64,000 nucleotides of DNA from Spirochaetia bacterium. Its GTDB lineage: Bacteria > Spirochaetota > UBA4802 > UBA5550. The notes beneath the pieces were generated by a model that saw only the letters and a list, made by a program, of their open reading frames with translations, ran no database searches and was not told where the DNA came from. The stretch spans positions 61,798 to 125,797 of the forward strand of contig VFJS01000005.1 of assembly GCA_009885955.1 (NCBI GenBank), in the 5' to 3' direction. The number at the start of each line of letters is the position of its first letter. Positions within the stretch are counted from its first letter, which is position 1. Both the position numbers and the translations under genes were made by a program. Of this stretch, positions 18,721 to 26,176 are shown one piece after another.

Positions 18721-19416
18721 ATGAAAATAAAATTGCTTATCATGATTTATTTTGTTTTTTTTATTTTTCAAAATAAAGGTTTCTCTGATTTAATTGGCAG
18801 GGTCATTCAGTTATCCGGAACCATAGAAAGGTCCTCAATTACCACCGGGCAGCGTTATAATACTGACATTGGCTCACAAGTTGACTTCGGGCAGAGAATT
18901 AAACTTCAAAACGATTCCTATATTGAAATTCTATATGAAAATGGAACAAGCATTCTTATTTCCGATGAATCTGAAGTATTATTATACTCAATAAGAATGA
19001 AAGTTGATGATGCGCCAACAAAAATTAAACTTCTTTATGGCAAGATTAAAGTTATTCCACGACAAGTATTTAATGACAGATCGTTAATTTTAACAACTCC
19101 CACTGCAATAATCAGCATTGTTGATGCGACATTTTCTGCAATTGCAAGTGAAAACGAAACAAAAATTGTTTCGTTTTCAAGCAAAGTTGGTATTGCCAGT
19201 ATCAATCCGGGTATAAAAAAGGCTTATATAATTTTTGAAGGTGAGGAGATATCAGTTAAAAAAAATATTCCTCCGTCATCACCTGTTGGTATTACTGATA
19301 CAGTAATAAAGTTTTGGATGGATAATTATATCATCAGCAGTGACCATAAATATATCCTAAAAATTAACCAGGAAGAAGGTTTCATTGACTGGATTTTGAG
19401 AAAAAGAGAATATTAA
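18721..19416 (+). CDS. FecR-domain exported protein
   Basis: A FecR-like protein with a signal peptide (MKIKLLIMIYFVFFIFQNKGFS). The FecR domain covers about residues 24-165: the GRVIQLSGTIERS start, GSQVDFGQRIKLQNDSYIEI and PTAIISIVDATFSA with the SKVGIASIN strand. Outside TonB signalling, such domains are common in exported spirochete and proteobacterial proteins of unclear role. I chose ATG 18721 rather than a TTG 24 bases upstream because it starts directly at a good signal peptide. The gene starts 49 bases after the transglycosylase and could be its operon partner. Confidence 0.8.
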   Translation: MKIKLLIMIYFVFFIFQNKGFSDLIGRVIQLSGTIERSSITTGQRYNTDIGSQVDFGQRIKLQNDSYIEILYENGTSILISDESEVLLYSIRMKVDDAPTKIKLLYGKIKVIPRQVFNDRSLILTTPTAIISIVDATFSAIASENETKIVSFSSKVGIASINPGIKKAYIIFEGEEISVKKNIPPSSPVGITDTVIKFWMDNYIISSDHKYILKINQEEGFIDWILRKREY

Positions 19417-19466
19417 AAAAGTGAATATCTAACCGTTGGATTACTGCATGTAAAAAATTTTTCTAC

Positions 19467-19495
19467 TTGACAAATTAACCCTGATCAAATATTTA
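19467..19495 (+). promoter_or_regulatory. Possible sigma-70 promoter for ispE
   Basis: TTGACA at 19467-19472 is followed, after exactly 17 bases, by TATTTA at 19490-19495, about 20 bases before the ispE ATG. The -35 is a perfect consensus; the -10 matches only three of six bases. In AT-rich DNA such pairs can be chance. Confidence 0.35.
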
Positions 19496-19516
19496 TGCCA
19501 GTCTAATATCTGATAA

Positions 19517-20434
19517 ATGAATTTCTTAAACAGCGAAATTAAAGCTTATGCTAAAATTAATCTTCATCTTGAAATTTTAAATAAAAGAGATGACGGTTAT
19601 CATAACCTATTCGGTTTATTTGCAAAAATAAACATATTTGATCTTTTAAAACTTGAATATACCGATATCAGAGATGGAAACGCTGAACAAATAAATGTTG
19701 AAATAAATGCCCGGGGGGGATTATTTAAAAATTTATTAAATCAAATTCCTCTATATGATAATTTAGTTTATAAAGCAACTCAACATTATTTTAAAGGATT
19801 AAATAAAACAGGGACCATTGTATACTCATTAACTAAAAATATACCAGCAGGCGGGGGGCTTGGAGGGGGCAGTACAGATTGTGCGGCTGCATTAAAAGTT
19901 TTAAATAATACATTTGGATATAAAACATCTGATGAATTAATTCAGATTGGAGCAAAACTAGGCGCTGATATCCCTTTTTGCCTTCACAACGGATTTGCTA
20001 TTTGTGAAGGGATCGGAGAAAAAGTCCAACCACTGAAAGGAAAAATGGATTATGCTCTTTTAGTACTGAATAATGGAACTCATATTGATACAAAACAGGC
20101 ATATAAACTTCTTGGAAGAAATTTAAATCAAACCTATAATAATACATTAAATGAAAAAAAAACTAAAATTATTAATGCTATTTTAACCGGAAATATTTCG
20201 GAAATAAAAGATTTACTTGTAAATGATTTTGAAAAAAAAATATTTGATTTATATCCTGAAATCAGTATAATTAAAAGAAAAACTGAAGATTCGGGTGCAG
20301 ATTTTTCAATAATGACAGGTTCAGGATCTACAATAGTCGGATTATTTAAAAATAAATTATACGCGCATAATGCATACAATTTATTAAAAAATGAAATTAA
20401 ATATGTCTTTTTAACGGATTTTGCTGATGAATAG
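19517..20434 (+). CDS. ispE: 4-diphosphocytidyl-2-C-methyl-D-erythritol kinase
   Basis: GHMP kinase that phosphorylates CDP-methylerythritol in the MEP isoprenoid pathway. The substrate-binding start (AYAKINLHLEIL with RDDGYHNL) and the GHMP ATP loop IPAGGGLGGGSTDCAAAL (about residues 111-128) are intact. The C-terminal GSGSTIVGLF is the third GHMP motif. Length 305 is usual. A tRNA-Gln, prs, rplY and pth follow on the same strand, a conserved gene order in several bacterial phyla. The MEP pathway is therefore the expected isoprenoid route in this organism. Confidence 0.95.
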   Translation: MNFLNSEIKAYAKINLHLEILNKRDDGYHNLFGLFAKINIFDLLKLEYTDIRDGNAEQINVEINARGGLFKNLLNQIPLYDNLVYKATQHYFKGLNKTGTIVYSLTKNIPAGGGLGGGSTDCAAALKVLNNTFGYKTSDELIQIGAKLGADIPFCLHNGFAICEGIGEKVQPLKGKMDYALLVLNNGTHIDTKQAYKLLGRNLNQTYNNTLNEKKTKIINAILTGNISEIKDLLVNDFEKKIFDLYPEISIIKRKTEDSGADFSIMTGSGSTIVGLFKNKLYAHNAYNLLKNEIKYVFLTDFADE

Positions 20435-20476
20435 ACATATTTTATCAATATTCTCTTTTTATAGAATATATCAAAT

Positions 20477-20548
20477 TGAGGTGTGGCCAAGCGGTAAGGC
20501 ACCGGGTTTTGGTCTCGGTATTCCCAGGTTCGAATCCTGGCACCTCAG
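20477..20548 (+). tRNA. tRNA-Gln (UUG)
   Basis: A 72-base cloverleaf folds fully. The acceptor stem TGAGGTG (20477-20483) pairs with CACCTCA (20541-20547), and the discriminator base is G20548. The D stem GCC/GGC encloses an AAGCGGTAA loop. The anticodon stem CCGGG pairs with CTCGG (one G-T pair) around the loop TTTTGGT, giving anticodon TTG for glutamine CAA. The T arm is CCAGG-TTCGAAT-CCTGG. CCA is not encoded. It lies between ispE and prs. Confidence 0.97.
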
Positions 20549-20624
20549 ATGTTTCATACTATGCAATTTCCCCAAATTATTTGCTAACAGAAGTTTAATG
20601 TTTCCAATTAAAACAGGATAGTTT

Positions 20625-21566
20625 ATGTATAATAATTCTTTAAAAATTTTCTCAGGGACATCAAATCCAGAACTTGCTCAACAAATTTCTGATTACCTTG
20701 GGATTTCACTCAGCAGTATTGAAATTAAAAGGTTTAAAGATGGTGAAATTTCTGTAAAATTAAAAGAGAATGTCAGAGAGCAGGATATTTTTATTATTCA
20801 ATCAACTAATAGTCCTGCTAATGAAAATATCATGGAACTTCTATTAATAATTGATGCGGCCATGCGCGCATCATCAAAAAGGATAACTGCAGTTATTCCT
20901 TATTTCGGATATGCAAGACAGGACAGAAAGGTTGAACCAAGGGTTCCAATTTCAGCAAAAGTTATGGCCAATATTATTCAGGTAACCGGCGCGAACAGGG
21001 TTTTGACAATTGACCTCCATGCAGATCAAATTCAAGGTTTTTTTGATATTCCCGTTGATAATATGTTTGTAACCCCAATAACTATTGAATATATAAAAAA
21101 ATTAGATATTAAAAACATTGTTGTAGTTTCACCTGACTCTGGAGGTGCTGCAAGGGCGCGATTTATTGCCCATAAATTAAATGCAGGTCTTGCCATTATT
21201 GATAAAAGACGCCCTGAACCAAATATTGCAGAAGTACAATATGTTGTGGGGGATGTAAAAGGAAAAAATTGCATTCTCGTCGATGATATGGTTGATACAG
21301 GTGGATCCATATCATTGGCAGCGCAGGCGCTAAAAGTTCAGGGGGCTGAAGATATATACTGTTTATTTACTCACCCATTACTAACCGGGGATGCAGCGAC
21401 TAAACTTTCAAAAGCCGGTTTCAAAGAGATTATCTGTACAAATACAATTTATTTGACAAAAGATAAAAAAATTGATAACTTAAAGATACTATCAATAGCG
21501 CCCCTATTAGGAGAGGCTATTAGAAGAATACATATAGGTGAATCTGTAAGTTCATTGTTTTTGTAA
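20625..21566 (+). CDS. prs: Ribose-phosphate pyrophosphokinase
   Basis: Makes PRPP from ribose 5-phosphate and ATP, feeding nucleotide, His and Trp synthesis. Class I features are present: KRFKDGEISVKL near the start, NENIMELLLIIDAAMRAS, the ATP-binding PYFGYARQDRK, the flexible-loop KRRPEPN and the PRPP-binding ILVDDMVDTGGS (about residues 216-227). Length 313 is standard. It lies downstream of tRNA-Gln and 40 bases upstream of rplY, probably in one transcript with rplY. Confidence 0.96.
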   Translation: MYNNSLKIFSGTSNPELAQQISDYLGISLSSIEIKRFKDGEISVKLKENVREQDIFIIQSTNSPANENIMELLLIIDAAMRASSKRITAVIPYFGYARQDRKVEPRVPISAKVMANIIQVTGANRVLTIDLHADQIQGFFDIPVDNMFVTPITIEYIKKLDIKNIVVVSPDSGGAARARFIAHKLNAGLAIIDKRRPEPNIAEVQYVVGDVKGKNCILVDDMVDTGGSISLAAQALKVQGAEDIYCLFTHPLLTGDAATKLSKAGFKEIICTNTIYLTKDKKIDNLKILSIAPLLGEAIRRIHIGESVSSLFL

Positions 21567-21606
21567 AATACAATAATTTAATTAATAAATATTTAAAGGG
21601 TAAGAT

Positions 21607-22263
21607 ATGGAAGGAAAAATTTTAAATGCGGAAGTGAGGAATGAATTCGGAAAAAATGACTGTATAAGGCTGAGAAAAGCTGGATATATTCCTGTTGTAC
21701 TATATTCACATGGTCAATCTGAATCGTTAAAAGTAAAAAAGAAAGATTTTTTAAATCTTTTTGAAAAATCTGTATCCGAAAGTGTTATTTTTGATCTAAA
21801 AGTATCAGAACAATCTGGTAATTCCGGTCAAATGGCATTTGTGAAGGAATATCAGGTTGATCCAGTAAGTGGTGAGATTTTACACCTTGATTTATTTAAA
21901 GTTACTCAAGATGAGAAAATTCATACTCATGTTCATATTGAATTTATCGGCTCACCAAAAGGTGTTAAGTTGGGCGGAGTTCTTGAAATCAATGAGAGGA
22001 TGATTGAAGTTGAATGTTTGCCGCGGGATTTACCGAATAAAATTGAAGTGGATGTTACTGAGCTAATGATTGGTGACTCTATACATGCCAGAGAATTGAA
22101 ATTAGGTGATACTATTCAATTATACAGTAATCCCGAATCAGTTATTGTATCCGTTCATGTAATAAAGGCTGCAAAAACTCCAACTGCAGGTGAAGAAGGA
22201 GCAGAATCAGTAGAAATAGTTGGCGGCAAGGAGTCTTCTGAAAGTTCTGAAAGCGAAAAGTAA
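21607..22263 (+). CDS. rplY: 50S ribosomal protein bL25 (TL5/CTC form)
   Basis: Binds 5S rRNA in the large subunit. The N-terminal L25 domain (about residues 1-95) shows RNEFGKNDCIRLRKAGYIPVVLY and ends with HLDLFKV. The C-terminal CTC/TL5 beta domain (about 96-190) has EFIGSPKGVKLGGVLE and VTELMIGDSIHARELKLG. A Glu/Ser-rich acidic tail of about 28 residues follows, a common extension. The GGGTAAG before the ATG serves as ribosome-binding site. Pairing with prs and pth is conserved across bacteria. Confidence 0.95.
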   Translation: MEGKILNAEVRNEFGKNDCIRLRKAGYIPVVLYSHGQSESLKVKKKDFLNLFEKSVSESVIFDLKVSEQSGNSGQMAFVKEYQVDPVSGEILHLDLFKVTQDEKIHTHVHIEFIGSPKGVKLGGVLEINERMIEVECLPRDLPNKIEVDVTELMIGDSIHARELKLGDTIQLYSNPESVIVSVHVIKAAKTPTAGEEGAESVEIVGGKESSESSESEK

Positions 22264-22344
22264 TGAATAAATCTTATAAGCTCAATTATCCCTTATGATT
22301 TTTACATTTATAGTAAAATTAATATATAAGGAAGTGATAATAAT

Positions 22345-22977
22345 TTGAAATTAATTGTTGGTTTCGGAAACCCAGGTGAAAAATTTGCTAATAATAGGCA
22401 GAATATTGGCTTCAAAGTTATCGATATAATTGGTAATAATGAGAATATTGAAGTAAAAATTAAAAAGAAAAAGTCAATAATAGGTAGAGGGAAAATTAAA
22501 GGATTTGATGCTGTTTTGCTTAAACCTCAGACTTTTGTCAATTTAATCGGAGAATCGGTTCTCTATATAGCTTCCTTTTTAAGAATCAATGTAAAGGATA
22601 TCATCTGTATTGTGGAAGATTCCTCATTACCCCTTGGAGAAATGAGAGTTGATTATCTTTACTCCTCACTTGAACATGAAGGGGTTAAATCAATGACCAA
22701 AGCTTTGAAATCAGAAAGATTCGCTAAAATTAGAGTAGGTATTGGCAAACTTCCAACCGGAATGAGCATGGAAAAATATTTACATCAGGATTTTACTGAT
22801 GAAGAAAATCTTATACTGATTGATATCCTCAACAAATCGGAAGAAGTTGCAAAAATGCTTCTTTTATACTCAATAGAGGAAGTTCAGGAAAAATATAATC
22901 CGGATGGGGCTCCTAAAATTAAAAAACGTACAGTAAAAAAAATACACATAGATCACCGAAAATTCAAGAAAAAATAG
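22345..22977 (+). CDS. pth: Peptidyl-tRNA hydrolase homologue with altered active site
   Basis: By fold and neighbourhood this is Pth, which recycles peptidyl-tRNA: VGFGNPGEKF at the start, LLKPQTFVNLIGESV in the middle, and RVGIGKLP near 130. Yet catalytic positions differ. The base-acting His of the usual RHN motif is Gln19 (NNRQNIGF). The acidic D of the DDLDLPxG motif is shifted or replaced (IVEDSSLPLG), and the usual GGHNG is LEHEG, so the Asn is Glu112. Asn9 and Asn66 are kept. Translation appears to start at TTG 22345 behind AAGGAAGTG. The gene is intact and in its conserved place after rplY, so either chemistry has been rewired or activity is lost. Confidence 0.85.
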   Translation: MKLIVGFGNPGEKFANNRQNIGFKVIDIIGNNENIEVKIKKKKSIIGRGKIKGFDAVLLKPQTFVNLIGESVLYIASFLRINVKDIICIVEDSSLPLGEMRVDYLYSSLEHEGVKSMTKALKSERFAKIRVGIGKLPTGMSMEKYLHQDFTDEENLILIDILNKSEEVAKMLLLYSIEEVQEKYNPDGAPKIKKRTVKKIHIDHRKFKKK

Positions 22978-22987
22978 AACGATCATG

Positions 22988-22999
22988 ATATAAGCATGC
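22988..22999 (+). promoter_or_regulatory. ATATAAGCATGC motif upstream of exported-protein gene
   Basis: The same 12-mer found at 3179-3190 and 52355-52366, here about 140 bases upstream of the exported-protein gene at 23139 and just after pth. Orientation relative to the next gene matches the other two copies. Its role is unknown. Confidence 0.3.
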
Positions 23000-23138
23000 A
23001 TTGCTGACTATTTACAAATAAATTTTAACAATTTTTCTTGACTAATATAATTAATACTTTATAATTTTGATTAATTATATTTTATAATTCATTTAGTGTA
23101 TTTAATTATACAAAAATTATTATTCATGGAGCAATAAA

Positions 23139-23864
23139 ATGGCTAAGGGATTAACAGTTATTTTTGGATTAATATTCTGCTTATCGGTATATTCACAATC
23201 TTTTGCACAATCATCTTCAGATAACAACTCAAGCGATATTTCCGGAAGATATGACCCTGAAGCAATGATTAAAAGATTAAGTTATGAGAATTTTAAACAT
23301 ATCAAACTTTTATCAGCCTCTATAATAAATTATGGAGGGGGAGAAGAAGTCATTGATAAATTAATTGATAATTACGCAGAAGCCAGCGCCCTTTATTTTC
23401 AGAATAAATACACTGAAGCATCAACTCTTTTTTCAAAAAATGAAAAAGATATTTTTGATATTACAAAAAAAATTGTAGATACATATTTTAAAGATACTGA
23501 AAAACTCTTTAATGAAAGTATAAGAATTAATTTAAAAAAGGAAATCAGGGAATCATTAAAGGGTGAAAGTACCAATGAAATAGCAGTGAAATATATCAGT
23601 GCTGCCAGATTTGCAATTGATAAAGGGAATGATATCTACTTCAGGTATAAAGACGCAACCCTCAGTTCTCCCCGTGAGTTAATTAATGGTATTTATTATT
23701 ATAGAAGGGCTAAAGAAAATATTTATTTATTTATAGAATCCAATATTTCTAATAAGGATAAGATAAAACAAGCGGCTGAAAAAAAGGAATTCAATGAAAA
23801 GTATAAAATAGGTTTAGATGATAATAAAAATAAAATCTCCAAACCTATGGAAAAACAGAATTAA
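23139..23864 (+). CDS. Exported helical protein of unknown function
   Basis: A 241-residue secreted protein: signal peptide MAKGLTVIFGLIFCLSVYSQSFAQ with a clean AxA-type cleavage (SFA|Q). The mature protein starts with a Ser/Asn/Asp-rich stretch and then is mostly helical, with a Lys/Asn-rich tail. The tract YYYRRAKENIYLF and its overall plan resemble the exported protein at 15552-16358; homology is suspected, not shown. A good GGAGCAA ribosome-binding site precedes the ATG. It converges with the HEAT-like lipoprotein gene, 19 bases away. Function not recognised. Confidence 0.72.
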   Translation: MAKGLTVIFGLIFCLSVYSQSFAQSSSDNNSSDISGRYDPEAMIKRLSYENFKHIKLLSASIINYGGGEEVIDKLIDNYAEASALYFQNKYTEASTLFSKNEKDIFDITKKIVDTYFKDTEKLFNESIRINLKKEIRESLKGESTNEIAVKYISAARFAIDKGNDIYFRYKDATLSSPRELINGIYYYRRAKENIYLFIESNISNKDKIKQAAEKKEFNEKYKIGLDDNKNKISKPMEKQN

Positions 23865-23883
23865 TAATTTAATCTATACATAT

Positions 23884-24681
23884 TTAGTGGATCTTTAAAT
23901 CTAATTTTTCATCTTTGAGTATCCTCAAAGATAATAATCTTATATCCTTGTTTAAATCGGTTAAAAGATTAATAACCTTCTTTCTTGTATCATCATCAAG
24001 CCTATACCCTCTAATTGCATGCAGGCATGCCAGTAAAAGTGAATTTTTTATATTATTTTTATAGACCTTATTAAAAATAGTAATTATCTCTCTATATATC
24101 TTATCATCTTTAATATTTAAATTTTCAAGTGTCGTGATTACAACAATATCACTTGGATCGTTCAAGCCTTTTAAAATATATGGAATAATTTTATTGTTGT
24201 CTTCATAATCGTTTATCAACAACAGCCCTTTCATTGATACATCTCTGATAAGCCAGTCTTGACTTTCCAATCCACTGACAAATATCGGGTAAGTTACCAT
24301 TGATTTATATTCAGATAAAGTCATTAAAGCATATAATTTTACATTATCATCTTTAGTCTCAGACGCCATATCAATTATTCTATTAATAATTCTTCCAGAT
24401 GGCAGATGTGATAGGAGTTCTAAAGATAATATTTTAATCTTTGGATGATTATCATATGTTGCTTTTAGCAATAGTATTTCTATTTCATCATAAAATGGTG
24501 TCTTAATATAATTAGATAATTCTACTATTGCCTGGTATCTAACAACCCAATTTTCTGATTGATATTTATCAAATACGCTTTTATAATATACTGCATTTTG
24601 ATTTATATCAGTTTTTATTGATGATTTACTGCAGTTAATAATGACTATTAAAACAAATATTATTATAAAATTAACTCTCAT
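23884..24681 (-). CDS. HEAT-repeat-like lipoprotein
   Basis: The preferred start, ATG at 24681, gives MRVNFIIIFVLIVIINCSKSS, a lipoprotein signal peptide with acylation at the Cys of IINC. An upstream in-frame ATG at 24744 would bury that signal and begin inside a hairpin. The mature protein has regular ~35-residue helical repeats of HEAT type (for example YQAIVELSNYI, KILSLELLSHL, VKLYALMTLSEY, IRDVSMKGLLLI, IRLLSLRILKDE), which usually make protein-binding solenoids. It is the last gene of a minus-strand envelope cluster (LysM lipoprotein, propeller-like protein, small cysteine protein, this one). Partner unknown. Confidence 0.75.
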   Translation of the reverse strand: MRVNFIIIFVLIVIINCSKSSIKTDINQNAVYYKSVFDKYQSENWVVRYQAIVELSNYIKTPFYDEIEILLLKATYDNHPKIKILSLELLSHLPSGRIINRIIDMASETKDDNVKLYALMTLSEYKSMVTYPIFVSGLESQDWLIRDVSMKGLLLINDYEDNNKIIPYILKGLNDPSDIVVITTLENLNIKDDKIYREIITIFNKVYKNNIKNSLLLACLHAIRGYRLDDDTRKKVINLLTDLNKDIRLLSLRILKDEKLDLKIH

Positions 24682-24737
24682 AATAAAAACATACAACCTC
24701 GAATTTATACAGGGATCTTCTAAAATATTCAGATAAT

Positions 24738-24768
24738 GTTTCAAATAAATTGCTAATTTATTTGAAAC
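24738..24768 (-). terminator. Perfect hairpin at the end of the small cysteine-protein gene
   Basis: A perfect 14-bp inverted repeat (GTTTCAAATAAATT and its complement) with a 3-base loop. The stop codon of the minus-strand 57-aa gene is inside the right arm. On the minus strand it separates that gene from the HEAT-like lipoprotein, so it may be an attenuator or 3'-end stabiliser; no strong T-run follows. Confidence 0.5.
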
Positions 24769-24931
24769 ATCCTAATTGGCATCCTTTGACTTTTATATTC
24801 ATTTTATTACACTCATCTCCTACATCTGAAGGAGATATACCAAGTTCTTCTGCAATATCAAGGGCATCGGAACAATTAATTTTTCCCTCTGATTTAATAT
24901 TTTTTTTTATTTGTTCTTTTAAATTTTCCAT
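24758..24931 (-). CDS. 57-aa cysteine protein ending CQLGCFK
   Basis: A short gene missed by length cut-offs. The product has four cysteines (Cys20, Cys41, Cys51, Cys55), a helical centre (CSDALDIAEELGISPSDVGDECN) that reads like a small helix-turn-helix, and the terminal motif KGCQLGCFK. I recall small proteins and domains with the same INC-helix-VG-CQLGCF layout in anaerobic bacteria, some annotated near molybdenum or metal functions, but cannot verify the family here. A good ribosome-binding site (TTGGAGATA) precedes the ATG. It lies between the propeller-like gene and the HEAT-like lipoprotein on the same strand and ends in a hairpin. Metal or Fe-S binding is inferred. Confidence 0.75.
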   Translation of the reverse strand: MENLKEQIKKNIKSEGKINCSDALDIAEELGISPSDVGDECNKMNIKVKGCQLGCFK

Positions 24932-24979
24932 ATTATCTCCAAGTATTGTAATTAAAAATTAAAATGTTTTAGAATAACA

Positions 24980-26176
24980 TTACTCCCCAATTAAAATCCT
25001 GTAATCATCAATTTTACGATTAATATATGATAATGTATATTCATTTAACCAGACTTGATTATTTTTTAAGAGTATTTTATATAACTCAAGAATTTTTTTT
25101 AAACTATTTCTATGTTGCAAATTCCGCTTTTCTAATAAATTATATTTTGTTATAAATAATTTTTTATATAATAGAGAAATAAAACGGTTGCCGTCTGGTG
25201 AAAATGAAATATCCTCCCCCTCAATCCCGGTGCTAACCAGTTTATTCTCTGAAATTTTATATATATGGATCAATTGATTTTTTAAAAAAGAAATTATACC
25301 AGAATGGCTTGAATAATTCATACTTGTATTTAAAGAGTTTGTTATCAAAGTTTTTATTTGATTTGTCTTAGTATCAAGTAGTTTTATCGAATAATTTCCG
25401 GTATATCCGGTTCTATATGCTATTAAAGAATTACTTAACCAGGTTATTTCTGCAGAAGAAGTTAAATCAGTAATCCATAAATCATTAAATTTTGAGAATA
25501 TTTTCCCTTTATAAAATCCACCGCTTCCATTCACTATTAACATTCTCTTTCTATTTGGTGATAAATACAAAAAAGCCGGATTATCAGAAATTAATGTATC
25601 AGAATATTGTGACTTAGCACAAATTAATTTTTTTATTCTGCTATCAGGGAAAAATTCAAATATTCCGGGATTCTCTTCAATCAGGATAGAATTCCCTTCT
25701 GGGGAACGGGTAAAATTCATGAAAAAATGTGGTGATTTTTCAAAAATCAATTTCCCTGTGTTCATATTCAAAATTAGAGTTTCACCAGAAATGTCATTAT
25801 TTTCAGAAATCAATAATCGTTTTAAAAATAAATAATTCCCATCAAGGGAAAATATCATTGATGTAATTGTTCCGGGAATTTGAATTATTTCTGTTTTCTG
25901 ATGAACGGCAAGATTATATTTGTAAATAATATTTATGTCTGATAATTCTTTTATATAAGAAATTTCATTTCCGCCTATCCAATCTGCATAAATTATATCC
26001 TTGTCTATATACAGAGAATTTACAGAACTATGAACGTCAATTTTTGATTCTTTTAATCTATTATATATTGGAGAATTATTAGATATGTATATTCTATCAA
26101 GATCAATATCCTTTGCAAATGCTGACGTTGAAAGAATACAAAGATAAAAAAATTTAAGTATTATTTTTATTGAAAT
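24980..26176 (-). CDS. Exported beta-propeller-like protein with no standard start codon
   Basis: Usual start codons would begin at ATG 25858, but the same frame stays open upstream for another 318 bases to 26176 and encodes a convincing signal peptide (KIILKFFYLCILSTSAFA|KDIDL). No ATG, GTG or TTG exists in that extension. The likely start is ATT at 26174-26176, sharing one base with the TAA stop of the LysM gene, or a nearby ATA. The ~398-residue product has repeated strands typical of WD40/TolB-like propellers: LFISPNRKRMLIV-like, DISFSPDGNRFISLLY, and SLDGNYLFLKRL. It is probably periplasmic. The start codon remains unproven; sequencing error or start-codon loss are alternatives. Confidence 0.7.
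   Translation of the reverse strand: MSIKIILKFFYLCILSTSAFAKDIDLDRIYISNNSPIYNRLKESKIDVHSSVNSLYIDKDIIYADWIGGNEISYIKELSDINIIYKYNLAVHQKTEIIQIPGTITSMIFSLDGNYLFLKRLLISENNDISGETLILNMNTGKLIFEKSPHFFMNFTRSPEGNSILIEENPGIFEFFPDSRIKKLICAKSQYSDTLISDNPAFLYLSPNRKRMLIVNGSGGFYKGKIFSKFNDLWITDLTSSAEITWLSNSLIAYRTGYTGNYSIKLLDTKTNQIKTLITNSLNTSMNYSSHSGIISFLKNQLIHIYKISENKLVSTGIEGEDISFSPDGNRFISLLYKKLFITKYNLLEKRNLQHRNSLKKILELYKILLKNNQVWLNEYTLSYINRKIDDYRILIGE

Noticed and set aside
20421..20621. 66-aa plus-strand frame
   Set aside because: It runs across the whole tRNA-Gln and its flanks; the cloverleaf explains the sequence.
24750..24962. 70-aa plus-strand frame
   Set aside because: It is the antisense of the 57-aa cysteine-protein gene, which has a good ribosome-binding site and motif structure on the minus strand.
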